Shown in pieces: positions 10,311 through 19,655 of a stretch of 22,190 nucleotides of DNA. The notes under the pieces were generated by a model. That model was not told where the DNA came from. It saw only the letters and a program-made list of their open reading frames with translations, and did no database searches. The DNA is taken from positions 1-22,190 of the forward strand of contig LSSN01001094.1 of the NCBI GenBank assembly GCA_001970855.1, given 5' to 3'. The stretch comes from Smittium culicis. Lineage: Eukaryota; Kickxellomycota; Harpellomycetes; Harpellales; Legeriomycetaceae. Every line of letters starts with the position of its first letter. Position 1 is the stretch's first letter. The position numbers were made by a program, and so were the translations under genes.

Positions 10311-11220
10311 ATGAATAATGAAAATTTTCGCAAGAAATTCTTCAGGAAATCTTCAAGAGGCTTACACTCCAAGAGAAATCAAGCTGACAGCCAGAGACAA
10401 CTTCAGTCCCATAGTCAGTTAATATGGATCTCATAGTATCCAAAATCACAAAAAGACCAGAACTCCTAGATATGGAACTCTATAAAGATCTATAAGAAGC
10501 TCTTTCAACCGATACGAAAGAATTCTTAAAATCGCCTCTGTCGGAATCAGACAGAAGATTTTTTTTCGCCGTCCCCAGGAACTCTACCATGAATACTGAC
10601 CTTATTATGGTCAAAATCAAGTGTACAACACCGTCAGGAACATCGAAAAATATATTTAAGATGCCCAGTACAGGATATCTGATATCAACAGTGCAATCGA
10701 AGTGGCAACCAGGTGCCAGTTTCTAATGTTATAGAATTTTTCAACTCAATCAGGGTACACTTGGATGACGTTGAAATGCACCTCAGTTAGTTCAGGATCA
10801 ATCAGTAATACAGAGATGCAGGTGATGACCAGCACGCCGAAGATCTATCCAGAAACCAAGAAGTCTATTTTCGATACTAGCCAGTTTATTGAAGAAAAGC
10901 TCAACCAGCAGGCGGCCCGGAAGCACTCAAGATCTACTAGCCACGCTTTCCCATGTAAAATAACTAGAGTGCATTCGAAAACCTCGTTGTATTATAGCTT
11001 AATCAACAGTCACATATTCAAGAGCCGCAGAAGGTCCAATAACAGATTCAGCCCCGTTTCAATACTTCTAAGAATATTTTTCGGGGTGGCAATAGCATCA
11101 GACCGCGAAAGTATGGGGAAGATTTTAGCTCTTTTAGAAGGCATGGAAGAATCTTACCGATCACCAATGGGTACTATTTGTGATCAAGTAAAGGTTCCGA
11201 ATTTCCTTCAATACGCATCG
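10311..11220 (+). pseudogene. Gag-like ORF remnant of DIRS element
   Basis: Remnant of the first ORF, presumably a nucleic-acid-binding structural protein. A possible start at 10311 gives a short basic peptide (MNNENFRKKFFRKSSRG) that stops at 10434. In another frame from 10424, a stretch reading EALSTDTKEFL and SPLSESDRRFFF resembles the conserved region of DIRS gag proteins. A later segment reads EFFNSIRVHLDDV, then a stop at 10788, then FRINQ, a stop and YRDA. The ATG at 10765 opens a 160-codon frame whose middle (DTSQFIEEKLNQQAARK) fits the gag C-terminal part. At 11141-11212 a different frame carries WKNLTDHQWVLFVIK, a stop, then RFRISF, matching the conserved block just before the reverse transcriptase. 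At least two frameshifts and several stops make it non-functional. Exact ends are uncertain. Confidence 0.65.
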
Positions 11221-11249
11221 TCCCACGGTCAAGCAGAAAATCCGTAAAC

Positions 11250-12189
11250 GAAAGACTTAAAGAAACTTCCAGAAAAGGTCATCGAGAAGGAAATTACAAT
11301 CCTCCTCTCCAAAAAAGCTATAGACGAAGTTTCAGCAGGGCAGCCAGGATTCTCCTCAAATACATCCACCGTCCCAAAGACGAATGGAGGAACACCGATG
11401 GTCATCATCCTAAAACTTCTGAACCAGTAGATCCCAGAGCAGCATTTTAAGACTGAATCACTAAACACCATCTTACGAATTTTGCGAAAGGGAGAATGGA
11501 TGACAATTATCGATATCAGCGATGCTTTTTTGCACGTTTTCATCAATAAGGAGTCAAGAAAATATATCAAATTCACATTTTCCATAGCTTATATCAGTAC
11601 AGAGTACTTGTATTTGTCTACCCTTAATCACATTATTATTTTCCAAAATACTAAAGCTGATTCTCAAGTGGTCGAGAGATCGAGGGGTCCGAATATCGAG
11701 CTACTTAAACGATTTTCTGGTCTTGGGACCAACCATCGGAGTGTATTAAGTACACTCCGATGGCTGCAAACAAGATATCAAAGCTGGTGTTCATCATAAA
11801 CAAATACAACTCGTCAATAAACTCCAAGCATTCTATCAGCCATTTGGGTATGGATATCAACACCCTTCAAATAAGCTTCAGGACTCCTAAGCAGAAACTC
11901 AGAGATCTAACACGAGAGGTATCCCGACTGATAAGCAATGGAAAGGCGAAGTTGAGATTTTTATCTTCATTCATTAGGATGACACTGGCGGTGAACACCA
12001 AAATTCGTCCAGAGAGACTCATGAGAAGGATAATTTTGGAGCACATGAACTCTATTCTGCGAACCACGCAATATTGGAGCACGAAAGCATCTTTGGGCGA
12101 GCCTGATCTAGAAAATCTGATATTTTCAAGAGATCACCTCAAGAGTTGGAACAATTTGAGCTTCCCCCCGAGAAATTCTGGAACTGGAA
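11250..12189 (+). pseudogene. Reverse transcriptase domain of DIRS element (broken)
   Basis: Remnant of the RNA-dependent DNA polymerase. In order: LLSKKAIDEVSAGQPGFSS, VPKTNGGTPMVIILKLLNQ followed by a stop, HFKTESLNTILRILRKGEW, and motif A as DISDAFLH (near 11509-11532), then ESRKYIKFTF. The frame then shifts twice: YQYRVLVF lies at 11592-11615 in one frame and ILKLILKWSRDRGVRISSYL in a third. The catalytic YxDD appears as YLND at 11702-11713, so the first Asp is lost. The thumb follows from about 11760 (SHLGMDINTLQISFRTPKQK, then RFLSSFIRMTLAVN). The DIRS-type spelling (ESRKYIKF, FLH after motif A) separates it from Gypsy and Copia enzymes. Confidence 0.88.
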
Positions 12190-12545
12190 GTCTACACAGA
12201 TGAGAGCGACTTCCATTGAGCGATAGTTACTGGCCATATTTAGTACTCAGGAACATGGATCAAAGAAAAAACCAACCTTCCAGTAAATGCCAAAGAGCTA
12301 TTAGTAGTAATCAAGGCTATAAATATACCTGAGGTAAAGAGAAGGAGCGTGACTGTATATTGCGACAACAAAAACTTAATCAGCTATTCCAGGAAGCAGG
12401 GAGAAGTCAGATCAACCAATCTTCTCGACATATCGGAAATTTTGCTGAGAGACTGAATCAGAAATGGGACCAGTGTACAATCCCAGTACGTACCACGCAT
12501 TGAGAATCCTGCAGACGCCTCATCTCGGCTTAATTTGAGACCAAA
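12170..12545 (+). pseudogene. RNase H domain of DIRS element (broken)
   Basis: Remnant of the RNase H that removes the RNA strand during reverse transcription. It begins ILELEVYTDESDFH (first catalytic Asp in YTD, 12199-12201), then a TGA at 12217-12219 where the family has Trp. NAKELLVVIKAI (catalytic Glu) and VTVYCDNKNLISY (second Asp) follow, then LLDISEILLRD, another TGA at 12454-12456 again in a Trp position, IRNGTSVQSQYVPRIENPA, and DASSRLNL. The frame differs by one from the preceding thumb region, so an indel lies between them. All active-site acidic residues I can place are still present. Confidence 0.85.
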
Positions 12546-12950
12546 TGTTATAAATCGGAAAAAGTGTTTAAAGGATTCAAATTAACTTTGATCCTAACGA
12601 AATCGACATGTTTTCAAGCAAAACCAATCACAAATTGAACACATGTGCGAGTCGGAAATATTTCCCCCAAACAGTAAGGGGAAGTACATTCAGCTGCAGC
12701 TGTACCGAGTGTACGAACCCATAACTGTTCTTCCTAGAATCTGATCTAGCGCACCATCCAGAAGATCCGCCAAATGAGGATCACAGTGACTCTAATCACG
12801 CCATTTTGGATATCAGCCCCGTGAAATACGGACCTGAATAACCTGTAGATTTCTCCACCAATCAAGATTCACCATTCGTAGTGTTCCCAGACCCGAGAAT
12901 CAGAAAATCAGAGACAATGCACAAGACATGGTGACTTTCGATTGGCGGTT
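12546..12950 (+). pseudogene. Post-RNase H region of DIRS element (broken)
   Basis: Between RNase H and the recombinase, DIRS proteins carry a conserved region beginning with a VDLFAS..N..L motif. Here NEIDMFSSKTNHKLNTCASR is readable at about 12596-12655 in one frame, which fits. The remainder is broken by stops and probable frameshifts and cannot be followed. I see no sign of the methyltransferase domain found in some DIRS elements, but decay prevents a firm statement. Confidence 0.6.
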
Positions 12951-13914
12951 AAATGCGTAAGGTATCAGGAAGTAGGCTTACATGACCAGGTTATAAAATT
13001 GATGCTCGACAACACTCGCGTTAAGAACAAGCAGAAAAAATATTTGAGCCCGAAGATCAAGTTCCTACAGTGGCTTTTACCTATTCAATTTTCATAGAGA
13101 ACGTAAGAGTCGTTGACATATTAAAAAATCTAGAACTTCAGCGGAAGACTCTAAATTGAAGAATTGAAGCAGTCAAAAAGCACAAATCTACCATCCTTGA
13201 CTTAAACTGCGATTGAGCTTCATTCAGTGACGATACAATAATGAAAAAGTATCTGAAACAACTACCTTGATCAAAATTAAGATCCATTGACAATCCGCTT
13301 TATGACTTCAGTTAAAAAATTTAACACATCAGGTAGCTCGGAATCAAATTCATAATGTCAAATTAATACAAAGCATCTAAAATAAGTTGGCAAATATCCA
13401 TCTGCGGCTTCCTCAGACCAAGTGTCATAGAGAGAATGATGACAGAAAGGAAACAGTAACTAAGGAGTACATCGATTTCATTATCGTACGATCAAAGGTG
13501 AAACGCAATGACACGCCAATTGAAAAGTTTTCTGTTATTCATATACACTCCGAAAATAAAACATGTCCGTATGAAACCTATAAGGCTTACAAAAAGTGGA
13601 TTGCGGAAAAAAAATACATAAAGCCACACCACTTACCCCAAGAAAATACCATATCCTATCCCATCAATGGTATCAAGGATCACATTAATAATATTGAAGC
13701 TCAAATTATTATCAAGCAAACTAACAAACTTATGTCGCTTTTACCATTACCTCCAAACTTCAAAATACCAAAGGCTAGAGCACTTGGATTTAAACGTGCT
13801 ACTTCATCAGGTGCAACATAAGATGATGTTTTTACCCAAGTATTTTGGGCAAGCAGAGGAATATTTGATACGTACTATCAGTCATCACTCAGAACAAGAG
13901 AAAATTTTACTTGA
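12951..13914 (+). pseudogene. Tyrosine recombinase of DIRS element (broken)
   Basis: Remnant of the recombinase that integrates the circular DNA form. The N-terminal DNA-binding part shows DQVIKLMLDNTRVKNKQKKY and, in another frame, ENVRVVDILKNLELQRK then KKHKSTILDLNCD, with a TGA at 13214-13216 in a likely Trp position. The catalytic part reads LANIHL from 13387, preceded by a degenerate box I where the first catalytic Arg is not evident, then PKARALGFKRATSSGAT (box II Arg at 13795-13797). A TAA at 13819-13821 falls where Gln would fit, followed by DDVFTQVFWASRGIFDTYY. The second Tyr (13876-13878) is the likely nucleophile. The frame ends at TGA 13912-13914. This is the strongest evidence against an LTR element with a DDE integrase. 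Confidence 0.85.
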
Positions 13915-13957
13915 CACGTATTAAACTCTGAAGTGACTTTATTTTATCTGGGAAATG

Positions 13958-14031
13958 AAGCATAATAATATGTTTAGTTGAATTAAATTATAACTTATTA
14001 TTATTAATCGAATTTCTAGATTCAATTATGT
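13958..14031 (+). repeat. Internal complementary region of DIRS element
   Basis: About 70 bp between the recombinase and the right repeat. It matches the outer part of the left terminal repeat (about 9921-9995) in direct orientation and so is complementary to the end of the right one. Shared blocks include TGTTTAG(C/T)TGAAT, ACTTAT.ATTATTAT and CGAATTTCTAGAT..AATTATGT. In DIRS elements such an internal copy is thought to bring the two ends together to form a circular intermediate. Just upstream, CTTTATTTTATCT (about 13936-13948) weakly resembles the complement of the extreme left edge, which would give the usual two-part arrangement, but that match is too short to rely on. Confidence 0.8.
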
Positions 14032-14073
14032 CCCTCCCAGTCCCGCCCTAACCTAACTAAAACGGTGGCAAGT

Positions 14074-14411
14074 AATTCAAAAAAACAGGGAAAATAGACA
14101 GTATATATACTTTTTTGATTTGATTTGATTTGATTTTTTTTTCATACTTTTTACCCTTAAATTTTCAAAGGATTCTTGATACTGGATATTAGATTTCTAG
14201 AATATTCTTGAATTTTCAATTCTAATAACGAAATTTCGAACACTTTGATACTTTTGAAAAAAAGTTTGGGGTTAAAGTATTCGGTAAATAAGAAAGATTT
14301 CAACTTAAACAAAGATTAGGTAACATAATTGTATCTAGAAATTCGAATAATAGTTATAAGCTTTCATTACATTCAACTAAACGTATTATTTTATACTAAT
14401 ATATTATATAA
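14074..14411 (-). repeat. Right inverted terminal repeat of DIRS element
   Basis: Reverse complement of the left repeat at 9907-10240, about 338 bp. The inner end begins AATTCAAAAAAACAGGG and the outer end finishes ATATTATATAA. It carries an expanded TTTGA tandem (about 14114-14137, four copies against about two in the left repeat). No flanking duplication is apparent outside the two repeats. Confidence 0.92.
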
Positions 14412-15494
14412 AATTTTTTATTTCTCTTTAATTTTAGATAATGAATTTTTATTTCTTTATGTAATTTATCTAAACCTTTGTTTCAATTACAATTACAAAA
14501 TTCTAATCCGATCCCTAATCATCTAATCAATTGCTTATTTTTTTAATTTCAATAGAAGTTGTGAAGTATTGAGTTTTGACGACGCTTTGTCTTTATAATC
14601 TATCTAAAAATTTTCAAAAGTACAAAAGTTTAATATTCAAAAAAATCAAATTATATTCTGCATTATTTTTCAATTCTGAAAGCAGTAATCACTAAAAAAT
14701 ATTTTTAGCACTTTTTCGCATTTATTTAAACAACAATAAGAACAAAAATCTGTAAATAATATAAGAAAAAGAATAAAAAAATATTATATAGCCTTTCTTT
14801 TTTGATGAAGTGTACTCAAGTATTTTATTAGTTTAGAAAAAATCTCTTTTATGTCATTTCAGGAACGAATAGAATTTTTTTTCAGTAACCAAAATCAACT
14901 AACCTAACTTCATATCAATTCAATGACCCTTCATACACTGAGTTGGCGATGATTATGTATCATAACAATGATAAAATTCACATTTTTCAGCAATAATTTG
15001 TTTTTCTGGACTTACATAAAAATATATTCAAACTAACATAATGTTTTGAACTTATAGAATGTATAAACATTTGACATTTAAGCATATTTATAACCGCGTA
15101 TTATTTATAAAATCACACCCTGTATTAAATAAATTATTAAATACATCTCTGTTTAAGGTTTTGTTCCAGGTAAAAGTATAAATATCGAACTTTCACTTAG
15201 CTATTTTAGTTTGAGTTTTAACCGCCTATGAATTAAATAAACACTTATGTTTGAATTGTAATATTATTTTTATCAAAAAATAAGTTTCGATCTATTTTTT
15301 ATATTTATTTTTCTTTAACTAGCTAGGCTCAATAAGAATTATACTAATATCTTGTATTATAAATATTAGTTTTTAATACGTTTTAACCCTTACCCATACA
15401 ACATCCTTTTAAAATATGAATAGTTTCAATATTCAGAAATTTATCAGCAGTTTTATTTACATTCCTGTTGTACAAAAAAAATAATTAATTTTTT
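14412..15494. other. AT-rich intergenic region, no gene seen
   Basis: About 1.1 kb with stops in all frames and no motif or repeat that I can name. It lies between the DIRS element and a short retroposon insertion. Confidence 0.55.
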
Positions 15495-15507
15495 TTCTTA
15501 ATTTAGT
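15495..15507. repeat. Target-site duplication, left copy
   Basis: TTCTTAATTTAGT, repeated exactly at 15670-15682, flanks the retroposon insertion. The T-run beside each copy makes the exact length uncertain by a base or two. Confidence 0.75.
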
Positions 15508-15669
15508 TTTTTTTTTTTGTCTCAGAGAGTTTATTAAACAAATTTTTAAAGTATACAAAAAACTATAAAAAACTATTTAAAAAGTTAAAAAAATATTAAA
15601 AAATAATTTTTCAACCGACCCCCCTTCACCGCTCTAGCAGCACCATACCCACTGGGCATTGGTTCAAGG
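15508..15669 (-). mobile_element. 5'-truncated retroposon with A-tail and target duplication
   Basis: An insertion of about 162 bp. Read on the minus strand it starts with a GC-rich segment (ACCTTGAACCAATGCCCAG onward, to about 15616), passes through an AT-rich presumed 3' UTR, contains AATAAA, ends with CTCTCTGAGAC and then has a tail of about 12 A (poly-T 15507-15518 on +). A 13-bp direct repeat flanks it. AATAAA followed by a tail and target duplication is the signature of target-primed reverse transcription of a polyadenylated RNA. The GC-rich part could be the last codons of a retroposon ORF, read as EPMPSGYGAARAVKGG, but the frame is unproven. It shares its last 16 nt with the remnant at 5458-5960, so both belong to one family. 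Which family is unknown. Confidence 0.7.
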
Positions 15670-15682
15670 TTCTTAATTTAGT
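15670..15682. repeat. Target-site duplication, right copy
   Basis: Second exact copy of TTCTTAATTTAGT, followed by TG and a T-run. A T-rich site is a typical landing place for target-primed insertion. Confidence 0.75.
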
Positions 15683-15739
15683 TGTTTTTTTTTTTTAATT
15701 CAGTTGGCTGGACTTTGTAGATAAAAAATAATCTGCAGC

Positions 15740-15883
15740 TCATGAAAGGGCTGAAAGAATCAACATCAAATCCTCACATATAAAGTAATCAAAGTAAATT
15801 GGCAATGATTTGTAAATCTGGTGAAATCTCTTGTTGAGCTTGAAAAGTCTGTAAACTTCAATTTTTTGGTATTCCACGAGCAT
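15740..15883 (-). pseudogene. Possible gene fragment, 47 codons
   Basis: A minus-strand ORF from ATG at 15883 to TGA at 15740-15742. Its product contains EYQKIEVYRLFKLNKRFHQI and SLPIYFDYFICEDLMLILSA, less Asn/Ile/Lys-biased than chance ORFs in this DNA. After the stop the same frame continues open for about 14 codons to 15698. The LNKRFHQIYKSLP stretch is loosely reminiscent of F-box-type sequences, but this is too short to assign. It may be a remnant exon or chance. It lies immediately beside the retroposon at 15508-15669. Confidence 0.25.
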
Positions 15884-18800
15884 ATTTATTCAATTAAATA
15901 TCTAAGTGTATATTTTTCATATCTAGATATTTATATTTATTTAAATAATTATTAATTATTTCTGTAAAGAAACTCCGAGTGTGAATAAATCAGCTTAATG
16001 ACCGGTAGATCATTGTATGATATGATCTATGTAAATAGTCTCTATTTTCAGTATGTTGAAAATATAATTTTTATTTTTACGCTAATAATGCAAACTTATC
16101 AAAATAAAAATAACAATCAACTGGTATTAATAATTTGCCTTATTAAATGTTTATCTTTTAAACAAATCTTTATCTACAAACAGCAAGTAAACCCCTTTAT
16201 GGAGGGCCGGGCATTCATAAGAAGAGAAAAATCGATTTCTCAGCTAAATTAAAAAAAAAAGCTCTTATAAAATTAACTACCTTGTTATTGTGAAAACTTT
16301 ATTGATTATTTTGAACAAGCAAAACTGCCAATTAAAATATGCTAGACATCGATTCTACGGTCAATTACTTAGCAGAATGTTAATTTAGTAAGCGGGAAAT
16401 AATCACATTTATAAAAATAGGTAACGTAGTAAGTACATCAGCAAAAAAACTTGTTATGCCAGCAGATGAATGTACAAATCAATTCATATCTGATATGTAT
16501 CTGCTAATAAGTGAGTAACCTTTTAGCCTTTAATGCAAAAAGGAGAACGGTTAAACAATTGCTATCGAGTAGAGACGATTAAATAGATAAGCGCGAATAA
16601 AATTATAATTGCGTAATTAGCTTGGGATAATTTTTTTTAATAAAATATCCAAATATCTATCGCAATAATTATTCTTTTTGAATAAACAGGTTGATCCAAA
16701 TTACAAAAGCTGAATCACACGAAAACTAATAATTACTTGGAAATCGCATCGCATTGTGATCTTTTAAAAGTTACTCGGATATCTTAGTGGTTATCCAGGG
16801 TGTTTATTTGAGTATTAGAATATAAGTATATATAATTATCAATTTGTTTAAATAAATTAAAAATATCATTTATTTTTGAGAAAGATAGATAAAAAAAATA
16901 ATGTAGAAAAATTGAAATCACTGATGGTATATAGATTAAAAAATAGAATAAATGTATACCAAAGATAGGGATTCTACACGCTAATGCGGTTTGGAATATA
17001 TATAGAGGAAACCCTGAGTAAATTTTGGGTAATGTAAACTTCACTTGCGAACAGTTATTCAAAATATGGGGTGAAAAAATTAACTAAAAAATAAAAGATG
17101 ATCACAAGAGCATGAAAGTAGAATTTTTTTAGAAAAATGCGTATTAAAAACGGAAACTTTTTGTTTAATTTCCATTCAGGCTAAGAAAAATTAGCTTATT
17201 TTATTAAAAAAAAAGAGAGAGAGAAAATAGGGATAACAATAAAATTAAACTTTCCACAAGAATATGATAACTATAATTTATATTAACTACTATATTGTTC
17301 TTCATTAAATAAAATATTTTTTCAGCAATAAAAAAATCGTTTATTACAATTGAAATCGTTTCTATTGAAAAAAATTTAGAAAATCTTTGTTTTATATTCC
17401 GACATTTTCGCTTATTCCAGTCATATTTTCGCGAATATGGTTTTTGCAATAGATAAAAATGAGTATAGCTTTTATTAGAAGGGATGTTTAAAAACTTTTT
17501 TAATCAACTCTTTATTACTGTACCGATAATAGGTCCTCGATTAAATATGTAAAAACATTTTTTAGTTTCATGACTAAATCTAGGAAAATTTTTTTTAAAC
17601 TAGAGCTATTTTTACTTATAAAATTAAATTTAAAATATTTATCTGAAACATTCGTCAAAAGTTAACAGATTGAAATCTGAAAAAATAAATATTTGTAAAT
17701 TTAGCTAGAAATGTTTTGATAAGAAAATGAAAGTGTCTATTTTTATTCTTAGATTAATAAGTTTATTTTAGCTAGAATTATTAGCTGATGTTTAATTATA
17801 TCTTAATGGAATCCATAGACTATATATTTATACCAATTAGACTTTTTATTTTAAATTTTCGAATAAATATTTTCGATTTTTCCAAAAAGAAATATATAAT
17901 ATAGCTAAACCTTTTTTTAAAAAAATTAAATACTTCATTGAATCGAGTTTTTAGCTTTATTTTTTACCCTCGTCGAGAACCACATTATGAAAGTCAATTA
18001 TCATTCTTACGGTTACTGATATCTTTTATATACTTATTTTCCATTTTTATAATACTAAAATAAAAGCTATTTAACTTGTTTGGCTCATATCAACGATAAA
18101 TTTTTTCCACTATTTTATTAATGTCTATAATATTCGGTTTTTTTTGCAAAAAGAATCTATATTTTTTATCGGAGCTATAATGAATATAGTAAAACCTGTT
18201 TTAGAATAAAAAATATTATAATACTCGTATTTTTTTTTCATTTTAGCTTATTTATTCTCTGGAATTACTCAAAGTGGAAATATTGATCTTATAAAATAAA
18301 TAACCTTATGTAACTCGATTCACCAATTGGCTTGTAGATTTTAATCTTATTTTCACTACTTTGGAGTAATTAACATTTTCCCGCTCGGTGGACTGTTTTT
18401 GATCTACAAAATTTAGCAAACAGTGTCCAATTAATGTGCTTTAATTCCGAAGCTTCAAGAAATAAGGTTTGTTGTTGAAATTAGAAAATAGTAAATTTCA
18501 TCATTAATCATAAACGAATCAATAAATTCATTTTTTCAAAGAGAAAATGACGGAAAAGGATTAAACAAGCGACTATGACCATAATTCTTTACCATTTTGC
18601 GGAAAGCTGGATTGCTTTTTATTTAAACACTTGGCCATTTATTTGAACTTTTACATCTAAATTTTAACAAAAGATAAAATTCTTGTTTTCTTATAAGTAT
18701 CTTCAAATAAAAAACTTATTCATAAATCGTAGGTGAATCGATTGAAATTAATTGATAAGGCTGAATTATTTGTGTAAGGGACATTAAATTTATAAAAGAA

Positions 18801-19655
18801 TGATGTGTTTTTTCAGTATTTCTTTATATTAAATCCAACAGTTTTTCAGCCACAAGTAATTAATTGGTATGCCATTAAAAATATAATTTTCTCAACTATT
18901 ATGTAATAAAGTGTTAAAGCGGCAAATGTATGAGCACTCGATTTGTTAATTGCAAAAAAATATTTTTTAAATTTTTGGCTTGAATATAGTTGCAAGTTTA
19001 GAATTCGAAATCGAAATGTTTTAATTGCGAAAGTTTAAGTGATAATCATTCCAAAATCAATAGATTCTTTGCCTTATTCGGCTGATACTTTATTTTTCGC
19101 TTAAAGATTATAACCACTTTGTACAACATAAGCACAGAGCTCCATAATATAAAAAAGTATAAATGGAAATAGTGGCGTAAAGCTTTAGTATCAAAAATAG
19201 CTTTATGTAGTATAGTTGAATATCTGCACATTTCACAAAAGCCAAAAATGGACTAATAGCCGGGTTTACATTATAAAAAAGCATCAAAAAATTTATATAA
19301 TTTTTTAATTTTAATTAATTTAAAAATAGCATATTTTTCTGATCTAAAATTATAAAAATCACTAGCGGCTTTCGCAAACGTTTTTTATATTTTTCAAGGT
19401 CGAAAATATACCGTTTGAAATTATGCATAATCACTATACTTTTTTAATGAAATTTGAAATTCCAAATGGACAAGCTTTATAGTAATTTTTATATAAATGG
19501 ATGGTTTATTTGAAAATTGTGTTGTGAATAATTTTGATTCTTTATTAAAGCTGTAAATCTATTTTTTTAAATATTTTTCATATCATCTATAATAACTACT
19601 AATCAAATACCCTTTAACCAACATAATCACTTAATACCAAATTATACAGACAATA
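15884..19655. other. Long AT-rich region, no gene supported
   Basis: Nearly 3.8 kb without a gene I can support. The longest open frames (60-92 codons, for example 15998-16252 on + and 16784-17062 on -) have Ile/Phe/Tyr/Asn/Lys-rich products typical of chance frames in AT-rich DNA. There are a few short purine or A runs (for example 17204-17226, and 16251-16260, where an A-run follows a slightly GC-richer patch at 16190-16240). The final part is the 5' flank of transporter B. Confidence 0.55.

Larger units (their letters stand above)
9907..14411 (+). mobile_element. Decayed DIRS-type tyrosine-recombinase retrotransposon
   Basis: A 4.5-kb element, clearly more GC-rich inside than its flanks and bounded by inverted terminal repeats of about 335 bp. 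Between them, in DIRS order on the plus strand, are remnants of gag, reverse transcriptase, RNase H, the conserved post-RNase H region and a tyrosine recombinase. These are followed by a short internal copy of the outer edge of the terminal repeats (internal complementary region). DIRS elements use a recombinase instead of a DDE integrase and insert as circular DNA without target duplication; no duplication is visible here at the ends. The coding regions carry many stops and several frameshifts, and the reverse transcriptase YxDD motif reads YLND, so this copy is dead. Size is within the usual DIRS range. Assignment to DIRS rather than PAT or Ngaro rests on inverted, not split direct, terminal repeats. 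Confidence 0.9.

Noticed and set aside
11229..11585. 118-codon minus-strand frame opposite the reverse transcriptase
   Set aside because: It is antisense to a region whose plus-strand frames match DIRS reverse transcriptase blocks, and its own product matches nothing.
9907..14411. Classification as a Gypsy-type LTR element
   Set aside because: The terminal repeats are inverted rather than direct, there is a tyrosine recombinase in place of a protease and DDE integrase, and the reverse transcriptase spelling is DIRS-like.
14329..14526. 65-codon plus-strand frame overlapping the right terminal repeat
   Set aside because: It straddles the repeat boundary and has chance-like composition.
15655..15675. 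GGTTCAAGG resembling a tRNA B-box
   Set aside because: The match to the B-box consensus is partial, no A-box lies at the right distance and no cloverleaf can be drawn. It is the end of the retroposon.
15998..16252. 84-codon plus-strand open frame
   Set aside because: The product is Ile/Asn/Gln/Tyr-rich, without motif, signal or neighbour context; frames of this length are expected by chance in such AT-rich DNA.
16518..16545. CCTTTTAGC...GCAAAAAGG hairpin
   Set aside because: It looks like a prokaryotic terminator stem but stands in eukaryotic intergenic DNA with no gene beside it; such short stems are common by chance.
16784..17449. Two minus-strand open frames of 92 and 81 codons (16784-17062 and 17204-17449)
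   Set aside because: Hydrophobic, low-complexity products rich in Ile, Phe, Tyr and Ser, with no recognisable domain. The first could suggest membrane segments, but this follows from translating T-rich DNA.
19046..19231. 61-codon minus-strand open frame upstream of transporter B
   Set aside because: Short, no motif, likely chance in the promoter flank.
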